Below are positions 9,161 to 17,727 of a stretch of 64,000 bases of DNA, in pieces; position 1 is the first letter of the stretch; each line of letters begins with the position of its first letter. The notes below the pieces were generated by a model. It saw nothing but the letters and a program-made list of their open reading frames with translations. It was not told the origin of the DNA and made no database searches. Source of the DNA: Saccharopolyspora thermophila (GTDB taxonomy: Bacteria > Actinomycetota > Actinomycetes > Mycobacteriales > Pseudonocardiaceae); assembly GCF_014646075.1 (NCBI RefSeq), contig NZ_BMMT01000007.1, forward strand, positions 124,001 to 188,000. Direction: 5' to 3'. The position numbers and the translations under genes are program-made.

Positions 9161-11064
9161 CCGAACAGGTGCAGCAGCCCACCCCGACGAGCGCGGTCCC
9201 GGACGCGGCGACCGCGTTGGCCGCCGCCCGCGACCACCTGCTCTCCCGGCAGCACCCCGAAGGCTGGTGGAAGGGGGAGTTGGAGACCAACGTGACGATG
9301 GACGTCGAGGACCTGCTGCTGCGGCAGTTCCTGGGCATCCGCACCACCGCGGACACCGAGCAGGCGGCCCGCTGGATCCGCTCCCAGCAGCGCGCCGACG
9401 GCACCTGGGCGAACTTCTATGACGGCCCGGGCGATTTGTCCACCACGGTCGAGGCGTACACGGCGCTGAAGCTGGCCGGCGACGACGTCGACGCCGACCA
9501 CATGGCGGCGGCCCGCACCTGGATCCTGCAGCAGGGCGGGCTGGAGGCCACCCGGGTGTTCACCCGCATCTGGTTGGCGCTGTTCGGCGAGTGGTCCTGG
9601 GACGAGCTGCCCGCCATGCCGCCCGAGATCGTGCTGCTGCCCCCGTGGTGCCCGCTCAACCTGGCCGACTGGGGGTGCTGGGCGCGCCAGACCGTGGTGC
9701 CGCTGACCGTGGTGTGCACACTGCGGCCGCGCCGCGACCTCGGGACCACCGTGCAGGAGCTGCGCACCGGGCGGCAGGCCCCGCGGCCCCGGCCGCAGTG
9801 GTCGTGGCAGTACGCCTTCCACACCCTCGACAAGGTCCTGCACGGCTACCAGCGCCGTCCACTTCGGGCACTGCGGCGGAACGCGATGCGGCGCGCCGCG
9901 GAGTGGATCATCGCCCGTCAGGAGGCCGACGGCTCCTGGGGCGGCATCCAGCCGCCGTGGGTGTACTCGCTGCTGGCGCTGCACCTGCTCGGCTACCCGA
10001 TGGACCACCCGGTGCTGCGGCAGGGGCTGGCCGGATTGGAGCGGTTCCTGATCCGCGAGCAGACCCCGGCCGGGCCGGTGCGCCGGCTGGAGGCGTGCCA
10101 GTCCCCGGTGTGGGACACCGTGCTGGGTGTGCAGGCGCTGCGCGACGCCGGGGTGCCCGCCGACCACCCGGCGCTGTGCCGCGCCGTCGACTACCTGCTC
10201 GCCGAGGAGATCCGGGTCACCGGCGACTGGTCGGTGCGGCGGCCGGACCTGCCCCCGGGTGGCGGGTGGGCGTTCGAGTTCGACAACGACAACTACCCCG
10301 ACATCGACGACACCGCCGAGGTGCTGCTCGCGCTGCGGCGCATCGACCACCCGGACCAGGCGGCCGTGCAGGGGGCCATCGAGCGGGGCGCCCGGTGGCT
10401 GCGCGGCATGCAGTCGGCCGACGGCGGCTGGGGCGCCTTCGACGCCGACAACACCCGCGAACTGGTGCGCCAGCTGCCGTTCTGCGACTTCGGCGAGGTG
10501 ATCGACCCGCCGTCGGCGGACGTGACGGCGCACGTGGTGGAGGCGCTGGCCGTACTGGGGCACGACGACGAGGTCGTGCGGCGCGGCGTGAAGTGGCTGC
10601 TGGCCCACCAGGAAGACGACGGATCCTGGTTCGGTCGCTGGGGTGCCAACCACGTCTACGGTACCGGCGCCGTGGTGCCCGCCTTGGTGCGCGCCGGGCT
10701 GCGGCCCCAGCACCGGGCGCTGCGCCGGGCGGTGCGCTGGCTGGAGCAGCACCAGAACCCCGACGGCGGGTGGGGCGAGGACCTGCGCTCCTACGACGAC
10801 CCGGCCTGGATCGGCCGCGGCGAGTCGACCGCGTCGCAGACCGGATGGGCGCTGCTGGCGCTGCTCGCCGCGGACCGGCACGACACCGAGGCGGTGCGCC
10901 GCGGTGTCGCGTACCTGGTCCGCACCCAGCGCCCGGACGGCGGCTGGGACGAACCGCAGTTCACCGGCACCGGTTTCCCCGGCGACTTCTACATCAACTA
11001 CCACCTGTACCGGGTGATCTTCCCGCTCACCGCGCTCGGCCGGTACCTGCGGGCCGGGAGGTGA
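9157..11064 (+). CDS. shc: Squalene-hopene cyclase
   Basis: The 635-residue cyclase folds squalene into hop-22(29)-ene and hopan-22-ol. The catalytic DIDDTA motif is at residues 382-387 (normally DxDDTA). Several QW repeats are visible, for example QRADGTWANF, QEADGSWGGI, QSADGGWGAF, QEDDGSWFGRWG, QNPDGGWGED and QRPDGGWDE. Family length is about 620-640. The start is a TTG at 9157 overlapping the previous stop, with an excellent CGGAGGA site; no better ATG exists near the N-terminus. It should be a monotopic membrane enzyme. Confidence 0.96.
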   Translation: MTEQVQQPTPTSAVPDAATALAAARDHLLSRQHPEGWWKGELETNVTMDVEDLLLRQFLGIRTTADTEQAARWIRSQQRADGTWANFYDGPGDLSTTVEAYTALKLAGDDVDADHMAAARTWILQQGGLEATRVFTRIWLALFGEWSWDELPAMPPEIVLLPPWCPLNLADWGCWARQTVVPLTVVCTLRPRRDLGTTVQELRTGRQAPRPRPQWSWQYAFHTLDKVLHGYQRRPLRALRRNAMRRAAEWIIARQEADGSWGGIQPPWVYSLLALHLLGYPMDHPVLRQGLAGLERFLIREQTPAGPVRRLEACQSPVWDTVLGVQALRDAGVPADHPALCRAVDYLLAEEIRVTGDWSVRRPDLPPGGGWAFEFDNDNYPDIDDTAEVLLALRRIDHPDQAAVQGAIERGARWLRGMQSADGGWGAFDADNTRELVRQLPFCDFGEVIDPPSADVTAHVVEALAVLGHDDEVVRRGVKWLLAHQEDDGSWFGRWGANHVYGTGAVVPALVRAGLRPQHRALRRAVRWLEQHQNPDGGWGEDLRSYDDPAWIGRGESTASQTGWALLALLAADRHDTEAVRRGVAYLVRTQRPDGGWDEPQFTGTGFPGDFYINYHLYRVIFPLTALGRYLRAGR

Positions 11065-11065
11065 G

Positions 11066-11671
11066 ATGCGACCGCGGTTGCTGGTCTGCGCGCCCCTGGC
11101 ATCGGAAGCCAGGGCGCTGCGGGCGGCGCTGGGCCCCGACGCCGTGCGGCGCACGGGATTCGGTCCGCGGCGCAGCACCCGCAGCGCCGCGGGTCTGCCG
11201 GACTTCGACGTGCTGGTGGTCGCCGGGGTGGCCGGTGGGCTCGGCGAGGACGTCCGCAGCGGCGACGTGATCGTGGCCGACGAGGTGCGCGGTTGCGGCG
11301 GCACCGTCCGCTGCCGCACCGCGCCGGTGCTGGTCGCCGAGTTGTGCCGAGCCGGTTTCCCGGTGCGCTGCGGCCCGATCGTCACCGCCCGCCGCTTCGT
11401 GCACGGCGCCCGGCGGGCGGACCTGGCGCGCACCGGGGCGCTCGCGGTCGACATGGAGTCCGCGGTGCTGGCGCGTGCCGCCGGGAACCGTCCGGTTGCG
11501 GTGGTGCGCGTCGTCGTCGACACCGCCCGGCAGCCGCTCCTGCGGCCGGGCACCCCAGCGCGGGCCATGACCGCGCTCGCCCGGCTGCACGCCCTGGGCC
11601 CATGCCTGCTGCGGTGGGCGTCCACCGCCGTGCCGCACAAGCCGTCCGCCGCACCAGAGGAGGTGTCCTGA
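11066..11671 (+). CDS. hpnG: Hopanoid-associated phosphorylase/nucleosidase HpnG
   Basis: This 201-residue nucleoside-phosphorylase-fold protein should remove adenine from adenosylhopane to give ribosylhopane (or its phosphate). Recognisable parts are VCAPLASEARALRAAL at the N-terminus, VVAGVAGGL, and the substrate-site VDMESAVLARAA segment near residue 128. Placement directly between shc (one intervening base) and hpnH is the classical arrangement. At 201 residues it is slightly short for the family. Confidence 0.88.
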   Translation: MRPRLLVCAPLASEARALRAALGPDAVRRTGFGPRRSTRSAAGLPDFDVLVVAGVAGGLGEDVRSGDVIVADEVRGCGGTVRCRTAPVLVAELCRAGFPVRCGPIVTARRFVHGARRADLARTGALAVDMESAVLARAAGNRPVAVVRVVVDTARQPLLRPGTPARAMTALARLHALGPCLLRWASTAVPHKPSAAPEEVS

Positions 11672-11672
11672 C

Positions 11673-12674
11673 ATGGGCATTCCCATGCGCCAAGCCGTCC
11701 GCGTCGGCGCCTACCTGCTCCGGCAGAAGCTCGCCCGCCGGGAGAAGTTCGCGCTGACCCTGGAGCTGGAACCGCTGTTCGCCTGCAACCTCGCCTGCGC
11801 CGGCTGCGGCAAGATCCAGCACCCGGCCGACGTGCTCAAACAGCGGATGCCGGTGGAGCAGGCCATCGCCGCCGTCGAGGAGTGCGGCGCCCCGGTGGTG
11901 TCCATCGCCGGCGGCGAACCCCTGATGCACCCCGAGATCGACGTCCTCGTCGCAGAACTCGTGCGGCGCAAGAAGTTCGTCTACCTGTGCACCAACGCGC
12001 TGCTGCTGCCCCGCAAGATCGACAGATTCCGGCCGTCGCCGTACTTCGCGTGGGCGGTGCACATCGACGGCCTGGCGAAGCGGCACGACGCCTCGGTCTG
12101 CAAGAAGGGCGTGTTCGCCCAGGCCGTGGACAACATCAGGGAGGTCCAGCGGCGGGGGTTCCGGGTGACCACCAACTCCACGTTCTTCACCTCCGACACC
12201 CCGCAGTCGGTCATCGAGGTGCTCGACTACCTCAACAACGACCTGAAGGTCGACCGGATGATGCTGTCCCCGGCCTACGCCTACGACAAGGCGCCCGACC
12301 AGGACCACTTCCTCGGCGTCACCGAGACCCGGGAGCTGTTCCGCAAGGTCTTCGCCGAAGGGCGGCGCCGCCGGTGGCGGTTCAACCACTCGCCGCTGTT
12401 CCTGGACTTCCTGGAGGGCCGGGTCGACTTCCGGTGCACCGCGTGGGCAATCCCGTCGTACTCGCTGTACGGCTGGCAGCGGCCCTGCTACCTGATGAGC
12501 GACGGCTACGCGAGCAGCTACCATGAGCTGCTGGAGGACACCGACTGGTCGGCCTACGGCCGCGGCCGCGACCCGCGCTGCGCGAACTGCATGGCGCACT
12601 GCGGCTACGAACCGACGGCGGTGCTGGCCACCGTGGGCTCGCTGCGCGAGTCGCTGCGCGCCCTGCGCAGCTGA
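11673..12674 (+). CDS. hpnH: Adenosyl-hopene transferase HpnH (radical SAM)
   Basis: The 333-residue radical SAM enzyme adds the 5'-deoxyadenosyl group to diploptene, the first side-chain step of extended hopanoids. The cluster-binding CxxxCxxC motif is at C38, C42 and C45 (FACNLACAGCGKIQHP). The VSIAGGEPLMHPEI block follows. The N-terminal GIPMRQAVRVGAYLLRQKL and the C-terminal DPRCANCMAHCGYEPTAV are hallmarks of HpnH. It is the last gene of the operon. The 12-bp palindrome CCAGAGCTCTGG at 12704-12715 follows it, with no T-run. The later genes of other actinomycete clusters (dxs, ispG, hpnO) are absent here. Confidence 0.95.
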   Translation: MGIPMRQAVRVGAYLLRQKLARREKFALTLELEPLFACNLACAGCGKIQHPADVLKQRMPVEQAIAAVEECGAPVVSIAGGEPLMHPEIDVLVAELVRRKKFVYLCTNALLLPRKIDRFRPSPYFAWAVHIDGLAKRHDASVCKKGVFAQAVDNIREVQRRGFRVTTNSTFFTSDTPQSVIEVLDYLNNDLKVDRMMLSPAYAYDKAPDQDHFLGVTETRELFRKVFAEGRRRRWRFNHSPLFLDFLEGRVDFRCTAWAIPSYSLYGWQRPCYLMSDGYASSYHELLEDTDWSAYGRGRDPRCANCMAHCGYEPTAVLATVGSLRESLRALRS

Positions 12675-12746
12675 AAGACCCGTGTGATTCGCCCGGGTAT
12701 CACCCAGAGCTCTGGCCGGGCGAGCCGCGCATCGCGGGCCCCGCGG

Positions 12747-13466
12747 TCAGCCGAAGCGGCGGGCCAGGCGGTGGAACACCCCGGGCAGCGCGCCCTGCAG
12801 CCGGGCGGGAACCACCAGCCAGCGCGGCACGAAAACCTCCTCCTCGCCGCGCCGCACCGCCCGGACGACCGCCGCCGCCACGTCCTCCGGGCTGACCATG
12901 CGGGGGAACCGGCGCTCGTAGCGGCGGCCGTCGAAGTACGGCGTGCGGACCGCGCCGGGCAGCACGGTGGTCACGCCGACACCGTCGTGCTGGCGGAGAC
13001 TCGCGGCGAACGCACGCAGCCCCGCCTTCGTCGCGGCGTAGACCTCCTCGCCGCGCACGCCCACGGCGGCGATCGACGCGACGAACACCAGGTGCCCGCG
13101 GCGCCGCCGCAACTCCGGCAGGATCGCGCGGGTGAGCTGCATCGGGGCGGTCAGGTTCAGCGCCGTGAGCGCCTCCAGCCGCTCCGGCGGCATCGCACCC
13201 AGCTCCCCGGCCCAGCCGACGCCCGCGCTGTGCACCAGCAGGTCCGCCCCGCGCGCGACGGACACCACCCGGTCCATCCCCGCCGGGTCGGTGAGGTCGG
13301 CCGCGACCGGATCGCCCCCGGTGCGCCCGGCCACCTCCGCGAGCCGCTGCTCGTCGCGACCCACCAGCACGACCCGGCACCCGGCGGCGGCGAGTTCGGC
13401 CGCGGTCGCCGCACCGATACCCGACGACGCGCCCGTGACCAGCGCGGCTCGCCCGCGCAGCATCAT
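12747..13466 (-). CDS. Short-chain dehydrogenase/reductase
   Basis: The 239-residue classical SDR has the cofactor loop TGASSGIG (residues 11-18), the NNAG-equivalent HSAGVG, the catalytic S131 (VASIAA) and YAATK (Y143, K147). The arginine at position 37 after the second strand suggests NADP(H). The ATG at 13466 overlaps the stop of the membrane-protein gene by 4 bp. It is therefore the third gene of a coupled trio with the glycosyltransferase-acyltransferase fusion. The substrate is unknown; a lipid intermediate is an inference from context. It converges on hpnH. Confidence 0.88.
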   Translation of the reverse strand: MMLRGRAALVTGASSGIGAATAAELAAAGCRVVLVGRDEQRLAEVAGRTGGDPVAADLTDPAGMDRVVSVARGADLLVHSAGVGWAGELGAMPPERLEALTALNLTAPMQLTRAILPELRRRRGHLVFVASIAAVGVRGEEVYAATKAGLRAFAASLRQHDGVGVTTVLPGAVRTPYFDGRRYERRFPRMVSPEDVAAAVVRAVRRGEEEVFVPRWLVVPARLQGALPGVFHRLARRFG

Positions 13467-14383
13467 CCCCACGTCGCCTCCGCCTGACCGCCGTCGCGCT
13501 CGTCCATCGCGCGGCGCAACTGCTCGCCGCGGCGGGTCAGCACCACGATCCCGCCGATGATCATCACCACCGCGACCAGCTCCCCCGCCAGGATCGCCGG
13601 CGAGGCTTCGATGGTTTCGCCGAGCCAGCTCACCCCGATCGCCGCCGCCACCAACGGGTCCACCGTGGTGATCACCGCCAGCGCGGGCGACATCAACCGG
13701 CCCCGCTGGAAGGTCTGCTGGCTGAGCAGGAATCCCATCGGCCCGATCGCGCACACCACGTACAGCGTCCAGTGCTGGAACGGCTCGACCAGTCCGCCGC
13801 TGCGGAACTGACCGGCCACCACCTTGATCAACGCCGCGGTCACCCCGTACAGCACGCCGGTGGCCACCGCCATACCGATCACCCCGATCTCCCCGGGCAG
13901 CAGCCGCGCCGCCAGCAGCGCCGCCGCCGCGAGCAGCCCAAGCGCCAGCGACAGCGGCACGATCGAGGCACCGGTGAACTCGCTGCCCTGCCCGGACGGG
14001 CGGCCCAGCACCAGAAACGCCGACAACCCGCCCATGCAGGCCAGCGCACCCAGGCCCAGCACCAGGTCCAACCGGCGGTGCGCGAGCCACGCGGCGAAGG
14101 CCGCGCCGAACAGCACCGAGGTGACCAGCAGCGGTTGCACGAGCACCAGCGGTCCGAACGCCAACGCCACGACCTGCAGCGACAGCCCGACCACCACGGT
14201 GAGCACGCTGAGCACCCAGATCGGTTTGCGGATCAACACGAACAGCATGCGCGGGCTGAAGGTCCGCACCTTCGGCACCTGCTTGGTCACCCGGTGCTGG
14301 ATGGCGCTGGCCAGGCCGAAACTGGCCGCCCCGGCGATCGCGGCCGGAACGGCCACCACCAGCTCCGTGCTCTGCGTGTTCAC
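13463..14383 (-). CDS. EamA/DMT-family-like membrane protein
   Basis: The 306-residue protein has about ten hydrophobic helices (for example AIAGAASFGLASAI, VLVQPLLVTSVLFGAAFAAW, GVIGMAVATGVLYGVTAALI, VVMIIGGIVVLT) and a basic C-terminal tail, as expected for the drug/metabolite transporter superfamily. NIPA-like magnesium transporters are a related alternative. A GTG start at 14383 overlaps the upstream stop as GTGA, so translation is coupled to the large fusion enzyme. Export or flipping of the lipid made by that enzyme is a reasonable inference, not shown by the sequence. Confidence 0.85.
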   Translation of the reverse strand: MNTQSTELVVAVPAAIAGAASFGLASAIQHRVTKQVPKVRTFSPRMLFVLIRKPIWVLSVLTVVVGLSLQVVALAFGPLVLVQPLLVTSVLFGAAFAAWLAHRRLDLVLGLGALACMGGLSAFLVLGRPSGQGSEFTGASIVPLSLALGLLAAAALLAARLLPGEIGVIGMAVATGVLYGVTAALIKVVAGQFRSGGLVEPFQHWTLYVVCAIGPMGFLLSQQTFQRGRLMSPALAVITTVDPLVAAAIGVSWLGETIEASPAILAGELVAVVMIIGGIVVLTRRGEQLRRAMDERDGGQAEATWG

Positions 14384-16758
14384 CGCGGATCGCCCCCGCC
14401 CCGTAGTTCGGTGAAGGCGTCCCGCAGGTGCCCGGCCAGTACCGCGGCGTCCGGGGCCAGCCCGGTGTCGGTGGTGATGCCGAAGCCGATCCGCTCGCCC
14501 CAGCTGATCGCGCCGACCGCGACCCCGACGCCGTCGGCCAGCGACAGCACCGGCAGCACCCCGGCGATGCGGCCTCCGCCGAAGTGCGCGGGGCTGCGCC
14601 GACCGGGCAGCACCGAGACCACCGCGTTGAAGAACCGCCGCTGGTAGATGCGGCGCACCACCCAGGCGTGCAGGGGAGCGGGCAGCAGGCCCAGCGCGGC
14701 CAGCACCGCGCTCGCCGCAGCGGGCTGCCCGGTGCGGTCCGGTGCGGCGAGGCGGTCGGCGACCTCCTCGATCCGCCGGGCCGGTGGCATCGGGCCGACC
14801 GGCAGGTCGATCGACAGCGAGGCGGTGTGGTTGCCGGGTGCGTCCGCGCCGACTCCGCCGCGCCTGGTGCGGGCGGTGCGCGGCACCATGACCCGGAACC
14901 GCTGGCCGGGTGTGGTGGCGCCCAGCGCGCGGTGCAGTGCCTCGGCGACCAGCGCCAGCAGCAGCGCGGTGGTGCTGACCCCGTGTGTGCGGGCGCGGGC
15001 GCGCACCGCCGCGGCCGGGAGTTCCAGGCGGCCGAACGACCGCCCCGCCGTGCTGCGCCCGGTCAGCCGCGTGGCCGGAGCCGGGCCCGCGGCGGCCAGG
15101 CTCACCAGTCCGCGCAGCACCTCGGCGGCCCTGCGATGCCACGGTCGCCCGTCGCCGCGCCCCGGCACCGCAGTCGGGGTGTGGCTGTCCGACAGCAGCC
15201 TCAGCAGGGTGCTGGTCACCACCACGCCGTCGCCGAGCGCGTGGTGCATCTTCGCCAGCAGCGATGTCCGACCGGTGGCGGTCTCGCCGAGCAGCAGCAG
15301 CTCCCACGGCTGGCGGTCGGTGCGCACCGGGGTGCTGAAAAACTCCTGGACCACCGCCTGCGCGCCGCGCTCGTCGCGCACCTCCCGGCACCGCAGGTGG
15401 TCGGCCGGGTCGATGTCGCCGTCGTGGATCCACTGCGGTCTCCGGCCGCGCCGCTGCACCAGCCGCAGCGACAGCATCGGCAGGGTGCCGGCGTGCTGCT
15501 CGATGCGCGCGGTGAGGTGCGCGCACCACTCGTGCACGGGCCTGCGGCGGCCCTCGATGAGCAGGATCGCGCCGGTCTGCTGGGAGACGAGCGGGGTGGT
15601 GGCGTAGACGAAGAACGCGTCCTGCGGGCGCAGCGGGCGGCGTCCGTGGTGCCGCGGCAACCGGGCCAGCGCGGCCACCTGGTCGGTGAAATCGGCGGCG
15701 CGGCTGTGCTTGAGCGCCTGTTCCTCCCGCCGGGCCGGTTCGTGCGGGTCGGCCGCCCAGCACCGCAGCGTGGCGGTCAGCTCGTCCTGGGTCGGGCACA
15801 GCTCGGCCAACCCGGCCTCGGCCATCAGCTCGGCGTTGGCCCGGCCGTGTCCGGCGATCGGCTCGAACATCACCACGGCCCGCCCGCACGCGAGTGCCTC
15901 CAGCGCGGTGGCCCCGCCCGCGTTGGTCACCACGACGTCCGCGCAGGCCACAAGGCCGGGCATGTCGTCCACCCAGCCCAGCGGGACGAGCCGTTCGTCG
16001 GGGTGCGCGGCGAACCGCTCCCGCAGCGCCTCGTTGCGGCCGCAGACGACCACCACCCGGCCCACCCCGTCGGCGCGCAGCGCGGCCGCAACCGCCCGTT
16101 CGACGGACCCGAAGCCCAGCGAGCCGCAGGAGATGAGCACCGCGAACCCGTCCTCGGGCAGGCCGAAGGCGCGGCGCGCCGCCGCCCGGTCCGCGGGCCG
16201 GAACGCCGAGACCACCGGGGGCACGCAGGCCGCGCCGACCGCGTCGGGCTCGGCCCGGTGCAGCGCCCGCAGGCTCGCCTCGCTCATCACGTAGTGCAGG
16301 TCGATCTCCGGGTAGACCCAGAACGGGTGCGGGCAGAAGTCCGACACCACCGCGGCCACCGGCAGGTCCAGGCCACCGCGGCGGCGCAGCCAGTCCAGCC
16401 CGGCGGTGCCCAGCGGGTAGGTGGACACGATCAGGTCGGGGGCGTGCTCGGCGACCGCCCGGCGCAGCGCCCGCCCGCTCCAGGCCCCGACGAAGCGGCG
16501 GGAGGCGGTGGCGAACCAGCGGTGGCGCCACAGCGAGTCGTAGAAGAAGTCGTACAGCCAGGGCGTGGACTCGACGTTGGTGGCGTAGATCCAGGTGAAC
16601 GCCCGCGGCACCCAGCGGCCCATCGCGCGCAACGCGTCCAGCCAGGCAACCTCGCACCCTGGCCAGACCCGCCGCGCCGCCTCCTCGACCGCGCGGGCGG
16701 TCGCGTTGTGCCCTTCCCCGATGGTGGCACTGATCAGCAGCACCCGACGCGGCGTCAC
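14380..16758 (-). CDS. Glycosyltransferase (MGDG-synthase-like) fused to WS/DGAT-type acyltransferase
   Basis: This 792-residue two-domain protein is unusual. Residues 1-370 form a GT28/MGDG-synthase-type glycosyltransferase: ISATIGEGHNATARA at the N-terminus, DFCPHPFWVYP near 140-150, LISCGSLGFGSVERA near 208-222, and the sugar-nucleotide site VVVTNAGGATALEALACGRAVV near 275-296. Residues ~375-785 form a wax-ester-synthase/diacylglycerol-acyltransferase domain with the catalytic HHALGDG at 505-511 and an internal GNHTASLSIDLPVG block. No stop or frameshift separates them. The GTG start at 16758 was chosen as the first codon of the conserved N-terminus. The simplest reading is one enzyme that glycosylates a lipid and acylates either the sugar or the lipid. 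It heads a coupled operon with a membrane transporter-like protein and an SDR. Confidence 0.88.
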   Translation of the reverse strand: MTPRRVLLISATIGEGHNATARAVEEAARRVWPGCEVAWLDALRAMGRWVPRAFTWIYATNVESTPWLYDFFYDSLWRHRWFATASRRFVGAWSGRALRRAVAEHAPDLIVSTYPLGTAGLDWLRRRGGLDLPVAAVVSDFCPHPFWVYPEIDLHYVMSEASLRALHRAEPDAVGAACVPPVVSAFRPADRAAARRAFGLPEDGFAVLISCGSLGFGSVERAVAAALRADGVGRVVVVCGRNEALRERFAAHPDERLVPLGWVDDMPGLVACADVVVTNAGGATALEALACGRAVVMFEPIAGHGRANAELMAEAGLAELCPTQDELTATLRCWAADPHEPARREEQALKHSRAADFTDQVAALARLPRHHGRRPLRPQDAFFVYATTPLVSQQTGAILLIEGRRRPVHEWCAHLTARIEQHAGTLPMLSLRLVQRRGRRPQWIHDGDIDPADHLRCREVRDERGAQAVVQEFFSTPVRTDRQPWELLLLGETATGRTSLLAKMHHALGDGVVVTSTLLRLLSDSHTPTAVPGRGDGRPWHRRAAEVLRGLVSLAAAGPAPATRLTGRSTAGRSFGRLELPAAAVRARARTHGVSTTALLLALVAEALHRALGATTPGQRFRVMVPRTARTRRGGVGADAPGNHTASLSIDLPVGPMPPARRIEEVADRLAAPDRTGQPAAASAVLAALGLLPAPLHAWVVRRIYQRRFFNAVVSVLPGRRSPAHFGGGRIAGVLPVLSLADGVGVAVGAISWGERIGFGITTDTGLAPDAAVLAGHLRDAFTELRGGGDPR

Positions 16759-16916
16759 GCGGCTCGATCCTTTCGCCCGACCGTGCTCGCAGCAAAGGCT
16801 AGCGTGCGCGGCGGGCTCCGGCCGTTCGAGTGACCCGCACCGGGGTGGCCGTCGTCCGAAGTGGAGAACCCGGCGCAGCGTCCACAGTGGCCGGTGGGGT
16901 GGGAGCGTCCCGTGGG

Positions 16917-17540
16917 TCAGGCGGTCAGCGCGCCCTTGCCGGCGACCAGCCGGACGGTTCCCTCGGCCAGCCGGTAGGACAGCCCGGCCACCGCGCAGCG
17001 GCCCGCGGCGACCTCGGTGGCCAGCAGGCTCGACCGCTCCAGCAGCAGGTCCACGGTGCGCTCGATGTGCACGTCGACGATCCCGTCGACGTCGGTGGTG
17101 CCCGCCGCGTGGGCGGCCAGCACGCTCGGCGTCACCCGCTCCACGACGTCGCGGACGTAGCCGCTCGGCGAGACCCCTTCCAGGCAGGTCCGGCGGGCGG
17201 CCGTGACGGCCCCGCAGGAGTCGTGTCCCAGAACCACGACCAGCGGCGCGCCGAACACGCTCACGCCGTACTCGATGCTGCCCAGCGCTTCGGCGCCGAC
17301 GACGTGCCCGGCGGTGCGCACCACGAAGAGGTCGCCGAGCCCCTGGTCAAAGATGATCTCGGCGGCGAGCCGGGAGTCGGAGCAGCCGAACAGCACCGCG
17401 AACGGCCGCTGCGCGGGCGCCAGCGCGGCCCGGCGGTCGGCGTCCTGGTTGGGGTGCACCGGGGTGCCCCCCACGAATCGCCGGTTGCCTTCGAGGAGGA
17501 GTTGGTAGACCTGCGCTGGGGTGGGCGGCGAAGCGGGCAT
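16917..17540 (-). CDS. Beta-class carbonic anhydrase
   Basis: The 207-residue zinc enzyme interconverts CO2 and bicarbonate. Zinc ligands C53 (FGCSDSR, with D55 and R57 as the catalytic dyad), H106 and C109 (GHDSCGA) are all present. The ATG at 17540 gives the normal N-terminus (PPTPAQVYQLLLEGNRRFV). A longer frame to 17612 would add 24 residues with no homology pattern. It is a single gene with its 5' end facing the ChrB-like gene, 187 bp away. Confidence 0.94.
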   Translation of the reverse strand: MPASPPTPAQVYQLLLEGNRRFVGGTPVHPNQDADRRAALAPAQRPFAVLFGCSDSRLAAEIIFDQGLGDLFVVRTAGHVVGAEALGSIEYGVSVFGAPLVVVLGHDSCGAVTAARRTCLEGVSPSGYVRDVVERVTPSVLAAHAAGTTDVDGIVDVHIERTVDLLLERSSLLATEVAAGRCAVAGLSYRLAEGTVRLVAGKGALTA

Positions 17541-17702
17541 GCCGGAAGTTAACCACTCGATCAGGTGAAGTGGTGTCGCCCAGTCCCCCGCCGTGGGCGA
17601 CGCCACTGCCACCGCCCACGGGCTGCCGGACGACGCCTCCGCGGCGCGGGCCGACGGCGTACCGGGACGAACATTCCGCGGTCGGCTCGATACCGATCAT
17701 CG

Positions 17703-17718
17703 TGTAACAGTTGCTACA
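17703..17718. promoter_or_regulatory. Candidate operator upstream of the chrB-like gene
   Basis: The 16-bp imperfect palindrome TGTAACAGTTGCTACA (arms TGTAACAG and TTGCTACA, six of eight pairs matching) ends 9 bp before the GTG start of the ChrB-like gene. The overlapping TACATT could be a -10 for a nearly leaderless transcript. The position fits repression of the gene, perhaps by its own product. Confidence 0.45.
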
Positions 17719-17727
17719 TTGTCGCGG

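Noticed and set aside
8959-11640. A very long open frame (about 890 codons) on the minus strand opposite shc
   Set aside because: It is the antisense of a well-supported cyclase with catalytic and QW motifs. Long antisense frames are expected at this GC content, and the translation is Arg/Gly/Pro-rich with no domain.
12704-12715. 12-bp palindrome CCAGAGCTCTGG after hpnH as a terminator
   Set aside because: It has no loop and no T-run; a stem would be very short. It is mentioned in the hpnH entry but is not called as a terminator.
14428-16833. An 800-codon plus-strand frame opposite the glycosyltransferase-acyltransferase fusion
   Set aside because: It is antisense to a protein with clear motifs in both domains; its own translation is Arg- and His-rich and shows no family.
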